A stretch of 64,000 nucleotides of DNA from contig NZ_JBLREB010000001.1 of the NCBI RefSeq assembly GCF_048159605.1, positions 1,674,001-1,738,000 on the forward strand, in the 5' to 3' direction. The notes under the pieces are model-generated. The model saw only the letters and a list, made by a program, of their open reading frames with translations, did not search any database and had not been told where the DNA came from. Below, piece after piece: positions 45,010-54,237 of this stretch. Within the stretch, counting starts at the first letter, position 1. Every line of letters begins with the position of its first letter. The translations under genes were made by a program, and so were the position numbers. Source of the stretch: Ectobacillus polymachus (GTDB lineage: Bacteria; Bacillota; Bacilli; Bacillales; Bacillaceae_G).

Positions 45010-45828
45010 TCATTTTTTTCGAACTTCTGCCATCCATTTTATTGAAATTCCAAAGGACAGCCAAAGCGTTAGCAAAGTAACGAAACCTCCAAGCAAAGGG
45101 ATACTCATACAAGCTATTAGAATCATACACCCAATCATAATGATTTTCCACTGCGGGCTAGCTTCTAATCCTTTTATCTTCTGTCCAACTATACTACTAA
45201 TTGTAGCCATCCCGATAAATAGGGAAAGAAACGACATAAATAGCAGAACAATAGCAATTGGAATTCCAATTATACTGATAGTAAGCAAGATACTTAGTGC
45301 TACTAAAGCAAGACTTACAAATGCTCCAGTTACAAGCAATCGTCCCCACCCATATTGAATAAGAGTACCTATACGATCAATTCGTTGTTTCATAAGAACC
45401 CCTGTTAGTATAGTAAATATCCCCATACCTATAACAATCATGATTCGAATGATCCATATTCCAAGAATCAGTCCGCCAGCAAACAAAAAGCTATTTTGCG
45501 TAGCATCATTAAATTGCAGTGCAATAAGGTGTTCGCCAATTTTTGCTCCAGGATCTTGCTCTACTTGTCCCCCAATAACGAGAATGGGTCCTGTAATGGT
45601 CGCAGTTTGTTTAATATGTAAATCTCCATTTATAACAATTACTGCTGTTTTGACCGTTCCTTCAACCGTTACATTATGACCAACAACGAGAATTCCTTCC
45701 ATTTTTTGATAATCCTGAATAATGGTGTCCTTAAATTGAATTAAGTTTGTTTCTTCTGCAAATACGTGCTGTTGCATGAAAAGAAAAAAAACAAACATAA
45801 TAAGTAGTGATAATGGGAATTTTTTCAA
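45010..45828 (-). CDS. Bactofilin-like domain membrane protein
   Basis: A 272-residue protein. It has a signal peptide or anchor (about 1-24), then a short right-handed-helix-like stretch of V/I/G repeats (VVGHNVTVEGTVKTAVIVIN, GDLHIKQTATITGPILVIGG) as in bactofilin domains, then four or five membrane segments (about 115-265). The order extracellular bactofilin plus membrane block is found in Firmicutes proteins next to ECF sigma genes. Starts 2 bases after the anti-sigma stop, so the three form one operon. Function unknown. Confidence 0.7.
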   Translation of the reverse strand: MKKFPLSLLIMFVFFLFMQQHVFAEETNLIQFKDTIIQDYQKMEGILVVGHNVTVEGTVKTAVIVINGDLHIKQTATITGPILVIGGQVEQDPGAKIGEHLIALQFNDATQNSFLFAGGLILGIWIIRIMIVIGMGIFTILTGVLMKQRIDRIGTLIQYGWGRLLVTGAFVSLALVALSILLTISIIGIPIAIVLLFMSFLSLFIGMATISSIVGQKIKGLEASPQWKIIMIGCMILIACMSIPLLGGFVTLLTLWLSFGISIKWMAEVRKK

Positions 45829-45830
45829 AT

Positions 45831-46340
45831 TTATACCTCCTTAACAACAGTTTTCGTCCGTAGCAGCCGGTGAATAGACCAGCTTGAAAAAATGAGAACG
45901 AACACGGTCGACATGACGATTGTTCCAATGATAGTAGGAACAGAGGAAACAATCGTTACAAATGCCCGAATAAGACTCATGCTTACATGTAAGAAGGAAA
46001 AGAAAACTTGAAAAAATGCAAACAATGCTGAGCTAGTCTGAAGGAAAATAAATAAAATGAGTGCTACTCCAATAATCAAAACAGAAGCATGTATCCTTCT
46101 CTTTCTTCGATTCAATTGCTCCTTATAAGATGAGATATTTTCCATTACAAGTGCTTCAAAATGATCATCTGGCAGGACATCAAAATAAGCTCTTGAGATA
46201 TTTTGCTTCATCTGGGTCAGCTCTTGTACCTGTTGTTGGCATGACTCACATGTTCTAAGGTGCTCTTCTACTTTCATACGTTCATCGGAACTTATTTCAT
46301 CGTCTACGTAGGCAGATAATAATTCTTCTACCTCATGCAT
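45831..46340 (-). CDS. Zinc-finger anti-sigma factor, membrane-anchored
   Basis: A 169-residue protein. The N-terminal zf-HC2 anti-sigma domain has HLRTCESCQQQVQEL (H-x3-C-x2-C) near residues 29-43, followed by a soluble helix and two hydrophobic segments (about 85-110 and 125-155). It is expected to hold the ECF sigma encoded just upstream at the membrane until an envelope signal. The ATG at 46340 has AGAGG 8 bases upstream and overlaps the sigma stop codon, so the two are translationally coupled. Confidence 0.87.
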   Translation of the reverse strand: MHEVEELLSAYVDDEISSDERMKVEEHLRTCESCQQQVQELTQMKQNISRAYFDVLPDDHFEALVMENISSYKEQLNRRKRRIHASVLIIGVALILFIFLQTSSALFAFFQVFFSFLHVSMSLIRAFVTIVSSVPTIIGTIVMSTVFVLIFSSWSIHRLLRTKTVVKEV

Positions 46341-46869
46341 TCTCATCACCTCTAGAAAGTTCTTTCCTTACCATCATTCTGGCAGCGTTTAACCGTGACT
46401 TTACCGTTCCAACTGGAACATGTATAATAGCTGCTATTTCGTCGTAGGAATATCCTTGAACATCTTTTAAGATAAGGACCGTTCTATGTTCAAGCGATAA
46501 TCTTTGCATAGCTTCCTGAATCGTTAAACGTGTTTGTGTTTGCTCCATATCATCGCTACTCGCGTTTAACATCTCTTCTTCTGATGAGACAATCTTTGAT
46601 TTATTCATTTTTTTCAAGCGATCATAGCATAAATTCGTAACAATTCTCGTGAGCCAAGAAACGAATGCATATTCATTTTCTAGTCTTGGCAGAGATACAT
46701 ATGCTTTAAGAAACGCTTCCTGTGCAATATCTTCGGCCTCCATCCTATCATTGACCATCGCATAGGCATGACGAAACACTTCACCTTTATACATGGTAAC
46801 CAGTTTTGCAAATGCATCTTCCTTCCCTTTTTTTGCGCGCTGAATTAACTCATGCAAATCCTGTTGCAC
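46333..46869 (-). CDS. ECF RNA polymerase sigma factor
   Basis: A 178-residue extracytoplasmic-function sigma factor. Region 2 is AFAKLVTMYKGEVFRHAYAM and AEDIAQEAFLKAYVSLPRL; region 4 is LKDVQGYSYDEIAAIIHVPV with GTVKSRLNAARMMVRKEL. I chose the GTG at 46869, with GGAGGGG 9 bases upstream. The frame is open to 46914, but that point lies inside the proposed promoter. Coupled to a zf-HC2 anti-sigma factor. The subgroup (SigW, SigV or other) was not resolved. Confidence 0.92.
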   Translation of the reverse strand: MQQDLHELIQRAKKGKEDAFAKLVTMYKGEVFRHAYAMVNDRMEAEDIAQEAFLKAYVSLPRLENEYAFVSWLTRIVTNLCYDRLKKMNKSKIVSSEEEMLNASSDDMEQTQTRLTIQEAMQRLSLEHRTVLILKDVQGYSYDEIAAIIHVPVGTVKSRLNAARMMVRKELSRGDENA

Positions 46870-46908
46870 ATACTCCCGCCCCTCCAGTCTTCTTTTCCTT
46901 CTTAAAAA

Positions 46909-46934
46909 GACCAACTAATATTTAAAAATGTTCA
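46909..46934 (-). promoter_or_regulatory. ECF-type autoregulatory promoter of the sigma operon
   Basis: On the minus strand TGAAC (46930-46934), 17 bases, GGTC (46909-46912); one base different from the dedA promoter -10. Its position gives a leader of about 30 bases to the GTG start. Confidence 0.5.
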
Positions 46935-46960
46935 CTTTATTTTTTCATTATCACTTATTT

Positions 46961-47845
46961 TTATTTTTTATACCATGGATTCAAATGAATGAGAACTTCC
47001 TTTACATCTGGATATTCCTTCATAATGGATAGCTTTATTTCCCTGCCAATATCATGGCCCTGCTGAATGGTAAGCTCTGCAGGAACGCTTATTCTTGCAT
47101 CAATTAATACATAGTGGCCCAATTCTCTTGCACGTAATCGATCAATCCGCATCACATGTGGATTCTGTTCAATGATTTTACGATACAATTGTACTTTTTC
47201 TAATGTCATACTTCCTTCCATTAACGTATCAATCGATTCTTTTCCCATCTGCATGGCGAGACGAAGTACAAAAATCGATACGATACTTCCTGCTATCGGA
47301 TCTCCATATGCGCCATAAGGAATATGGATTATTTCATTTAGCAGTGCAATTCCGATACCGATAGAAGCAGCTAAGGAAGCATACACATCAGCAAGATGAT
47401 CATAAGCTGTTGCTAACAATCCTTTGCTATTTACTCGTTTTCCAACTTGAAATGTATATATGTATAAGATTTCTTTCCAAACAAGGGAAACGACTGCTGC
47501 AACAAACGCTACGATATGAGGCTTAACAGCTGGTTCGAACAAAGATGTTATGGATTCATAGGCGATAAATATAGCTGCAAGCGCTAAAATAACGGCAACA
47601 ATTGCCGATGAAATAACTTCTGCTTTCCCATGACCATAGGGATGGTCTTCGTCAGCCGGCTGCATTGCAATTTTCATGGATCCTAAGGATGCGATAGAGG
47701 CAGCAACATCCGCTGCACTGTGGATACCATCTGCAATTAATACCTGACTTTGAAATATAGTTCCTACCATTAATTTTAAAATAGTTAATAACACATTACT
47801 AAAAACACTTATCCAAGCGACAAGTAAAGGCGATGTACGCGACAT
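46961..47845 (-). CDS. Cation diffusion facilitator family transporter
   Basis: A 294-residue divalent-metal/proton antiporter. Six membrane segments occupy about 10-205; the site-A ligands are in LIADGIHSAADVAAS (HxxxD) and the histidine loop is ADEDHPYGHGKAEV. The C-terminal cytoplasmic domain (about 210-294) has the ferredoxin-like dimerisation fold. Metal specificity (Zn, Mn, Fe or Co) cannot be read from the sequence. Single gene. Confidence 0.92.
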   Translation of the reverse strand: MSRTSPLLVAWISVFSNVLLTILKLMVGTIFQSQVLIADGIHSAADVAASIASLGSMKIAMQPADEDHPYGHGKAEVISSAIVAVILALAAIFIAYESITSLFEPAVKPHIVAFVAAVVSLVWKEILYIYTFQVGKRVNSKGLLATAYDHLADVYASLAASIGIGIALLNEIIHIPYGAYGDPIAGSIVSIFVLRLAMQMGKESIDTLMEGSMTLEKVQLYRKIIEQNPHVMRIDRLRARELGHYVLIDARISVPAELTIQQGHDIGREIKLSIMKEYPDVKEVLIHLNPWYKK

Positions 47846-48107
47846 ACATCAAGACTCCTCTCTAATTCCTTTTGTTCAAAATGCCCTTATATATATTGTA
47901 ATACTTTTATTAGCTTACCAAACCAATATCGTGTGGGTCTATGCAAACAATGTTGTTTTCCGATACATAAGTAGCGATATTATAACTTTTTTTCACCAGA
48001 GAAACTTTCAATCCTATCCTTTTTCCTAACTAATATTTACATAATATGTTATCGTTCATTCCTGTATATTTTTTGATTTTCCTCAAATATTAAGGTAAGG
48101 AAAAGAG

Positions 48108-48836
48108 GTGGTTGCTATTCGTGTCTATCTTCTATCAGCACTCATCATTTGTTTCGTGCTTACTCCTATGCATGTCGAGGCTAAGAAAATCAAACGATCA
48201 GAAGTAGAATCGCAAGGAGATATTGTGTGGGAAGTACCTACTTCTCATAAGGTAATTGCACTCACTTTTGACGATGGTCCGAATCCGATTTTTACTCCTC
48301 AAATATTAAATATTTTAAAACAGTATCATGTACATGCTACTTTTTTTGTTGTAGGCAATCGTATGAAAGAAAATCCAGAAATAATGGATCGAATTGTAGC
48401 AGAAGGACATGAAATCGGAAATCATACCATGACACATTGTTATTCGACCAGAAGTTCCATCGAACATATGAAACAAGAAATTTTAGAGACACAAACATAT
48501 ATTGAGAAATGGAAGCCTAATTCAGCTCTTCTCTTTCGACCTCCAGGTGGCTATATGAGCGAGGAATTACTAGATCTTACAAAGCAAGAAGGATACAAAA
48601 CCATATTATGGTCATGGCATCAAGATACGAGGGACTGGTCTTCACCTGGTGTAAACGCGATAGCGAATCATGTTTTGAAGAATGCACGAAATGGGGATAT
48701 CGTACTTATGCACGACGGGCTTTACAATAAATCACAGACCATTCGCGCGCTAAAAATTATCCTCCCTTCACTCATACAGAAGGGATACGAATTTGTGACC
48801 GTATCAGAATTACTGGAATACAAAGATAAAAAATAA
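48108..48836 (+). CDS. Secreted NodB polysaccharide deacetylase
   Basis: A 242-residue protein with an N-terminal signal sequence (about 1-25) and a complete NodB domain: ALTFDDGPNPIFTP, HEIGNHTMTH, FRPPGGYMS, HQDTRDWSSPG and IVLMHDG. All catalytic motifs are intact, so an active peptidoglycan or chitin-type deacetylase is expected outside the membrane. It starts at GTG 48108 with AAGGA 6 bases upstream. It shows the same FDDGPNPI-(F/Y)TPQ motif as the deacetylase at 40917. Confidence 0.87.
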   Translation: MVAIRVYLLSALIICFVLTPMHVEAKKIKRSEVESQGDIVWEVPTSHKVIALTFDDGPNPIFTPQILNILKQYHVHATFFVVGNRMKENPEIMDRIVAEGHEIGNHTMTHCYSTRSSIEHMKQEILETQTYIEKWKPNSALLFRPPGGYMSEELLDLTKQEGYKTILWSWHQDTRDWSSPGVNAIANHVLKNARNGDIVLMHDGLYNKSQTIRALKIILPSLIQKGYEFVTVSELLEYKDKK

Positions 48837-48862
48837 CGAGCGGCCCTGGAAGGCTGCTCGTT
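48835..48862. terminator. Terminator between the deacetylase and the MFS remnant
   Basis: Stem AACGAGCGGCC/GGCTGCTCGTT with one mismatch. On the minus strand TTATTTTTTA follows. Confidence 0.7.
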
Positions 48863-48869
48863 ACAAAAC

Positions 48870-50470
48870 TTATGAAGCACGTTTTTTCGCTTTTCGGTTA
48901 GAAAGTTTAATATTAGTAAGAAATAACGCAAGAACTGCTCCCACGAGAACGATAAAAACTGCACACAGAAAAACGGTATGTAAAGAATTCATTAACGAAT
49001 CCTTTAAAGTTGGTACCAGCATCTCTTTCATCGAAGCAGGCATATTTGCAAGGGTCTTAGGATCAAATAAGGCAGAATACAAGGAGCTTGGATTTGTCAA
49101 TATCATCGACTTAAATTGTTCTACCATTGTATTTGCTCCATGTGGGATAGCTTGTAATTTCGGTAACAGATTATCTGTAAGCAATTGACCCGAACGTTGA
49201 TTCATAATAGTACCCAATATGGTCATACCGAATGTTCCACCAATTTGTCGGAAAAATTGACTCGAAGAGGTTACAACACCTAGCTCTTCTTTTGAAAAGC
49301 TTTCTTGTAAGGCAAGCGTAATCGTTGGCATAACGAAGCCTATTCCTAATCCAATTACCATCATATTAAGCATAGCACTATGCTGCGTAGTGTTTTGACT
49401 TAAAGTTAATAATAATCCAAAACCAGTTGCCATTATGATCATACCCATAATAATTTGAGGCTTTACTCCAATCTTTTGAACGAGCTGCCCGCCTATAATA
49501 CTTGCTATAACAAGTGCAATCATCATCGGTGTCATAATGGTACCCGATGACGTTGCACTGACTCCAACAATCCCTTGCATAAATAACGGTACGAACGTAA
49601 TCGCTCCGAACATACCTACACTCATGAAAAATCCAATTCCACTCAACGTTGTAAATGTACGATTTTTAAATAAATGAATGGGAAGAATAGGTTCCTTCGC
49701 TCTTTTCTCAATGAATCCAAATGAAATCAACGAAATAACCGCAATCACAAATAGAGAAATAATTTGCCATGATGACCACGCATAGTCTACTCCACCAAAT
49801 GTTAATGCTAGTAGTAAGCTAACTACACCTACAATCATAGTGAACATTCCTGAAATGTCAAAACAATTGGTCCTTTCGTTTTATTACTTTTCAATCCCAT
49901 AGCAATTAAAATTGTTGCTACAATTCCAACAGGTAAATTTATATAAAATACCCATCTCCAGCTACTTCCATCGACAATCTAACCGCCAATTTGCGGACCT
50001 ATAACTGAGGATATACCATACAAAGCACCAAAGACACCTTGCCATTTTGCACGCTCTTTACCTGAGAACAGGTCCCCGATTATAATCATGGCCATCGGCA
50101 TCATAATGCCTCCTCCAATCCCTTGAAGAGCACGGAACCAAATAAGCTGATTCATACTTTGTGCAGTACCGCATAACGCTGAGCCGCCAATAAATAACAA
50201 TAATCCTGTTACGTATACCACACGGCGTCCAAGCATATCAGCTAATTTCCCGGCAATTGGTACAACAGTAGTTGAAGTAAGCATATATGCTGTCGTAAGC
50301 CACGTCATTAAGCTTAGACCACCAAGCTCACCTACAATTCGCGGCATTGCAGTTCCGACGATCGTTCCATCTAGTGCTGCAAACAGCATTGCGATAATAA
50401 GTCCCGTGATAAGAAGCTTTCGATTGGATGTATGTTCTATTTGATTTAGTTTTGCTTCTGTATATTCCAT
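48870..50470 (-). pseudogene. DHA2-type MFS drug transporter, broken by a stop and a frameshift
   Basis: The two halves, 49979-50470 and 48870-49847, together make an EmrB/QacA-like 14-helix transporter. The N-terminal half has ALDGTIVGTAMPRIVGELGG and motif GKLADMLGRRVVYV and ends ...IGPQIGG followed by TAG at 49979-49981, where a Trp (TGG) is expected before IVDGSSWRWVFYINLPVG. The frame then stays readable for about 36 codons until a frameshift near 49858-49870, after which the C-terminal half resumes at MFTMIVG. Two independent lesions make a real pseudogene more likely than a sequencing error. Confidence 0.85.
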
Positions 50471-50586
50471 CGTAATCCCTCGTCTCTCGTATAAAACTAA
50501 ACTGTTAAAGTGAATCTTTCCTTAATAGATGGTTTCTTTTTCTCTCACCATAAGGTAGCCACTAACCAAGCATGTACAACCAATAT

Positions 50587-50615
50587 AAAAAAAGGACCAA
50601 GTAGGTCCTTTTTTC
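50587..50615. terminator. Bidirectional terminator between bdbC and the MFS remnant
   Basis: Perfect stem AAAGGACC/GGTCCTTT with a 5-base loop, A-run on the left and T-run on the right. Confidence 0.85.
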
Positions 50616-50649
50616 ATATTCATATAATCTTGGCTTTCCGACATAATAA

Positions 50650-51066
50650 TTATTCTTCACCATCTAAAGCTTGCTTTCGAATATAAAACATACATACAGT
50701 TATTATGGTAAATGCTATAAATGCTAAGAGTGGGATTGTAATAAATCCGAACCATTCTATATACTTCCCAGAGCACGGAATACCGCTTGTACATATTTTA
50801 AAATGTTGAAGTGATGGAATATGCTGCTCTGCGTAGTGAAAACCAGAGAGAAGCATACCAAGTATAGACATCGGAAGAACATATTTATAAACCGTGTAAT
50901 CATTATGATACAGGGCAATACCAATTAATAAAGTGAGCGGATACATGAGAATACGTTGATACCAGCATAGTGTACACGGTATGAAATGCATGACTTCACT
51001 GAAGAATAGGCTTCCGAGCATCGCGATAATGGCGGCTAGCCACGAAAGGACAAATGATTTACTCAT
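50650..51066 (-). CDS. bdbC: Disulfide bond formation protein BdbC (DsbB-like)
   Basis: A 138-residue four-helix membrane quinone reductase that reoxidises BdbD. The first cysteine pair is in FIPCTLCWYQRILMY (CxxC after helix 1), the second in FKICTSGIPCSGKYIEWFG. It overlaps the bdbD stop by one base, so the pair is co-transcribed. Needed for disulfides in competence proteins such as ComGC in B. subtilis. Confidence 0.93.
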   Translation of the reverse strand: MSKSFVLSWLAAIIAMLGSLFFSEVMHFIPCTLCWYQRILMYPLTLLIGIALYHNDYTVYKYVLPMSILGMLLSGFHYAEQHIPSLQHFKICTSGIPCSGKYIEWFGFITIPLLAFIAFTIITVCMFYIRKQALDGEE

Positions 51067-51764
51067 TATTTACTCCCCTTCGCTGCATCATCAATCATCT
51101 TTCTCAAATCATCAAACGTTTGTCCTTCAAACTTTTTACCATTAATAAAAAGTGATGGTGTACCACTTATTTGCAGTTTACTTACATAGGACATATCCTT
51201 ATCCAAAGCAGCTTGTGCCTTATTCTGACTAAAGGCTTGTACAACTTTATTTACATCGTCGCTGCTTGCAACCTCTTTTAATGTATCCGTTAAAAATGCT
51301 TCAGTGAAATAATCCATTTTTTCGTATTTCGGATCTTCTGGTTGCTTCTTATATAAAAGATCATGAAAACGCCAGAATGTAGAATTTCCCAACTCTTCAT
51401 AAACTGTTTCAGAAAATAGAGCTGCACGTGTAGAATCTACACTAATAAAAGCATAGTTCATAAAATAAAGCTTTGCCTTACCCGTATCTACAAATTCTTT
51501 CGTGATTTGCGGAACAATGGTTTCATTGAACGTTTTGCACACGGGACATTTATAATCTCCAAACTCAACAATTTGGACTGGTGCTGTATCTTTTCCTATG
51601 TATGGTTGTCCACTGTAATCAATTTTCGCTACTTGTTTAGAAGAAATAGAAGTATTTCCTAAAACAATTAGGCCACCTACTAGTAATACACTTATTATGC
51701 CAATGATCCAAAAAAACCACTTAGAAGAAGATGATGCCTTTCTTTTTTTCTTCGTATTTGCCAT
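51066..51764 (-). CDS. bdbD: Thiol-disulfide oxidoreductase BdbD (DsbA-like)
   Basis: A 232-residue membrane-anchored thioredoxin-fold oxidase. A basic N-terminus and one membrane segment (about 17-37) precede VEFGDYKCPVCKTFNETIVP with the CPVC active site near 74, and the cis-Pro loop is in ISGTPSLFINGKKFEG. It introduces disulfides into exported proteins and is recycled by BdbC. The start at 51764 has GGGGGTG 6 bases upstream. Confidence 0.93.
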   Translation of the reverse strand: MANTKKKRKASSSSKWFFWIIGIISVLLVGGLIVLGNTSISSKQVAKIDYSGQPYIGKDTAPVQIVEFGDYKCPVCKTFNETIVPQITKEFVDTGKAKLYFMNYAFISVDSTRAALFSETVYEELGNSTFWRFHDLLYKKQPEDPKYEKMDYFTEAFLTDTLKEVASSDDVNKVVQAFSQNKAQAALDKDMSYVSKLQISGTPSLFINGKKFEGQTFDDLRKMIDDAAKGSK

Positions 51765-51962
51765 TGTATTCACCCCCTATTATTTCTACTAGATAATGGA
51801 ACTGTGAAAGTTTCATCTCCTAAATACCTATGCTTACAAGTATCCTCTTCATAACTCTCAATCTATTCCTACACTAGTCATTATATTTTTAGATAAAAAG
51901 GAGTGTCAAGGTACATCCTCTTATTATGAAACTCCATCAAATATTATAATTTTTAATGATCT

Positions 51963-52478
51963 CTATTTTCTACGAAAGCGATGTATGATGCTAGTAAGCC
52001 AACTACATTCAGCTCGTAGCAGGACAAGATTCCGTTCAACCGCTAGATCTACACCGCTGCCACTGCCATGGCTAGGTACTTGCTCTTGATAAGATATACG
52101 TTTGTTAAGCTTACTAAGACGCGTTTCCAAGCAAGCTATTGCCTCATGTAACGGCAAATAATCTATAAACATAAGACCTATATCTGTTGGATCATTCGTT
52201 TTTCCTTCACTTTCTAAATTTTTCCGAAGAAGTTCAAGAAAATATTTCGTTCCACTTTCATTTACACTATACACTTTTCTAGGAGGCCGATTTCCTTCCT
52301 GCTCGATATGAACATCTACATGACCTAATGTACTTAATTTTTCAAGCATATTGTAAGCTGTTGCTTTCTTCATATCTGTCATATTACTTAAATTTTTCTC
52401 TATAAACTCATTTATTTGATAGCCATGCTGACTTTGTGCCATTAAAATTCCTAATAATATAAGTGCACGTTCTTCCAT
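51963..52478 (-). CDS. PadR family transcriptional regulator
   Basis: A 171-residue winged-helix regulator. The N-terminal PadR domain has ILLGILMAQSQHGYQINEFI and TAYNMLEKLSTLGHVDVHIE, followed by the wing NRPPRKVYSVNESG; the C-terminal half (about 90-171) is a helical dimerisation region. The start at 52478 has AAGGAG 8 bases upstream. It is divergent from the DUF2269-like membrane protein gene, its likely target. The effector is unknown. Confidence 0.88.
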   Translation of the reverse strand: MEERALILLGILMAQSQHGYQINEFIEKNLSNMTDMKKATAYNMLEKLSTLGHVDVHIEQEGNRPPRKVYSVNESGTKYFLELLRKNLESEGKTNDPTDIGLMFIDYLPLHEAIACLETRLSKLNKRISYQEQVPSHGSGSGVDLAVERNLVLLRAECSWLTSIIHRFRRK

Positions 52479-52832
52479 GTTCAAAACTCCTTTATATTCC
52501 ATTCCCTTTATTTTAAAAAATAGATTAGATTGAAGTCAACCCTTCTTTATTCAATATTAGAATAGTCATTATTTGACTAATTATGATTTCTTATTGTATG
52601 GTAAAAGTATAATTATTACCACTAGATGATACTGTATTTTTACTACATAAGTAAGAGGAAGTGATACATTGGCAGTGCAAGTAGAAATACGATGAGAGTA
52701 AAAGCTCAGATGAGCATTTACAACACAGACGTGTTAGAATAGTTTGGAGTAGTCATACTAATCCTCTTATCAGGTCTTCTTTTTAAGAGGATGTAAATAT
52801 TTTTAAAATCAAAAAATAGGGGGAGTATTATT
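52479..52832. promoter_or_regulatory. Divergent control region between padR and the DUF2269-like gene
   Basis: It contains a perfect inverted repeat TAGTCA-TTATT-TGACTA (52563-52579), a plausible operator. It also has two short translatable stretches with an ATGA overlap (TTG at about 52670 to 52735; 8 and 16 codons) and a hairpin CCTCTT...AAGAGG (about 52763-52791) in the leader of the rightward gene. No normal-sized gene is present. Confidence 0.5.
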
Positions 52833-53282
52833 TTGTTTAATTTTTTACTCTTTTTGCATCTTACTGGCTTAGCAATTTGGCTGGGCGCTATGATTGTTGT
52901 CGCTGGGATATTATTAATATTGAAAAAAGATGTTCGTACATCTGGTGTGAATGAATCCCTAAAGAAAATTCTTCGTTTCTTTAATGTAATTACACATCCA
53001 AGTGCATCAATTGTACTAATTACTGGACTCATCATGAGATTCACTTCCGAAGTAGAAGGAAAAGGAACATTTTGGTTAAGTTATATGCAAGATTTTGGTA
53101 GTTTGATTGTGTTAGGATCAATTATTGCCTTAACAATTCTAGGTAAGCGTGCTGTGAAGAACCTTGATAGCAAAGAAGTTGCTGCAACATCTTCTAACCT
53201 TTCTAAATATACAACTGGGCTATTTGTATCAGCATTACTTGTAGTTTCTGTATTATTTATTGTAACGACTAAATTAGGATAA
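52833..53282 (+). CDS. DUF2269/CopD-like four-helix membrane protein
   Basis: A 149-residue protein with four hydrophobic segments (about 2-28, 50-68, 82-104, 125-146), starting at TTG 52833 behind AGGGGGAG. The opening FLHLTGLAIWLGAMIVVAG has the HxxG...WLG pattern of DUF2269/CopD-like proteins. The function is unknown. It is probably controlled by the divergent PadR. Confidence 0.65.
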   Translation: MFNFLLFLHLTGLAIWLGAMIVVAGILLILKKDVRTSGVNESLKKILRFFNVITHPSASIVLITGLIMRFTSEVEGKGTFWLSYMQDFGSLIVLGSIIALTILGKRAVKNLDSKEVAATSSNLSKYTTGLFVSALLVVSVLFIVTTKLG

Positions 53283-53290
53283 TTATGCGT

Positions 53291-53323
53291 AAAAAGCTGG
53301 TCCAACTAAGACCAGCTTTTTTT
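53291..53323. terminator. Terminator of the DUF2269-like gene
   Basis: Stem AAAAAGCTGGT/ACCAGCTTTTT with a 9-base loop and a T-run; near-symmetrical. Confidence 0.88.
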
Positions 53324-53326
53324 CAT

Positions 53327-53338
53327 AAGGCTCTGTTA
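53327..53338 (+). repeat. Island boundary repeat, left copy
   Basis: AAGGCTCTGTTA; its exact reverse complement lies at 60070-60081. Both copies are followed a few bases inward by AAATTGTT, so a longer, diverged terminal repeat is likely. Confidence 0.5.
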
Positions 53339-53426
53339 GACTAAATTGTTGATATATGCACACTAAAACAGGTAATCCAATCTCAACTTGAATTTAAACT
53401 ACCTGTTAATACACTAATTTAGAAAA

Positions 53427-54224
53427 TTACGAATTAATAATTGCTATCAGTTTTCTTTTATAATTTTTTAAAAATACTATTACTACAATTGTAAAGAACA
53501 AAATTGCCCATAAAATACCTTCTATTATCTGATTACCTCTTGATATTACATCTGTTGCCTGTGTAAAAATTAGAACATTAAATAATCCATGAGTAATTGA
53601 AGTGCAGATAAGCGATGATGATTTTTCTCTCATGTAACATAGTAGTATATTAAACGAAACCAAAATACAAGTGTGTATAATAAGGCCTTCTATTATATTA
53701 CCTGGATATATTAGACCAGTAAATATTTGAGGAAAATGAAATATTGACCAACATATCCCAATAAATAAATAACTAATAAAAGTATTTTTTAATATTAATC
53801 GACTTTGCAAAAAACCACGCCAACCAATTTCTTCAAATGTCGCACTTAATCCTCCTAAAACAATACCGATTATAATTTGTTTCAAGAAAACAAATACACT
53901 TGGAATTTTAACTAAATTAAATTGTTTAAATACAAATCCATATAGTAATACTTGAAAAATACTACAGAGTATATATATCAGTATAATTATAATAATCCCA
54001 ACAAAAATCCACTTATTAATTTTAAGATTATTTAGTATATAACTAAACTTTTCTTTAAATATTAATGTTGTTATTATTGCTCCAAATGTGGGTAACAACA
54101 TACTATATGCTACAAAATTTCTATAATCCATACCAACAATTTTGCAAATACTAAAAACTAAATATGTTATTCCATATACAATACCTAAATATAAGAAAAT
54201 TTCTTTTTTTGAATTATTAACCAT
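53427..54224 (-). CDS. CPBP family intramembrane metalloprotease
   Basis: A 265-residue membrane protein with about eight hydrophobic segments. The CPBP/Abi motifs are SATFEEIGWRGFLQSRL (EExxxR, near 145) and SIFHFPQIF, plus a later ITHGLFNVLI histidine. Family members process membrane peptides, take part in bacteriocin self-immunity or modify prenyl-protein-like substrates. Unusually AT-rich even for this genome. The start at 54224 has GAAGGTG 4 bases upstream. No bacteriocin gene is seen beside it. Confidence 0.82.
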   Translation of the reverse strand: MVNNSKKEIFLYLGIVYGITYLVFSICKIVGMDYRNFVAYSMLLPTFGAIITTLIFKEKFSYILNNLKINKWIFVGIIIIILIYILCSIFQVLLYGFVFKQFNLVKIPSVFVFLKQIIIGIVLGGLSATFEEIGWRGFLQSRLILKNTFISYLFIGICWSIFHFPQIFTGLIYPGNIIEGLIIHTCILVSFNILLCYMREKSSSLICTSITHGLFNVLIFTQATDVISRGNQIIEGILWAILFFTIVVIVFLKNYKRKLIAIINS

Positions 54225-54237
54225 AAGTCACCTTCAT

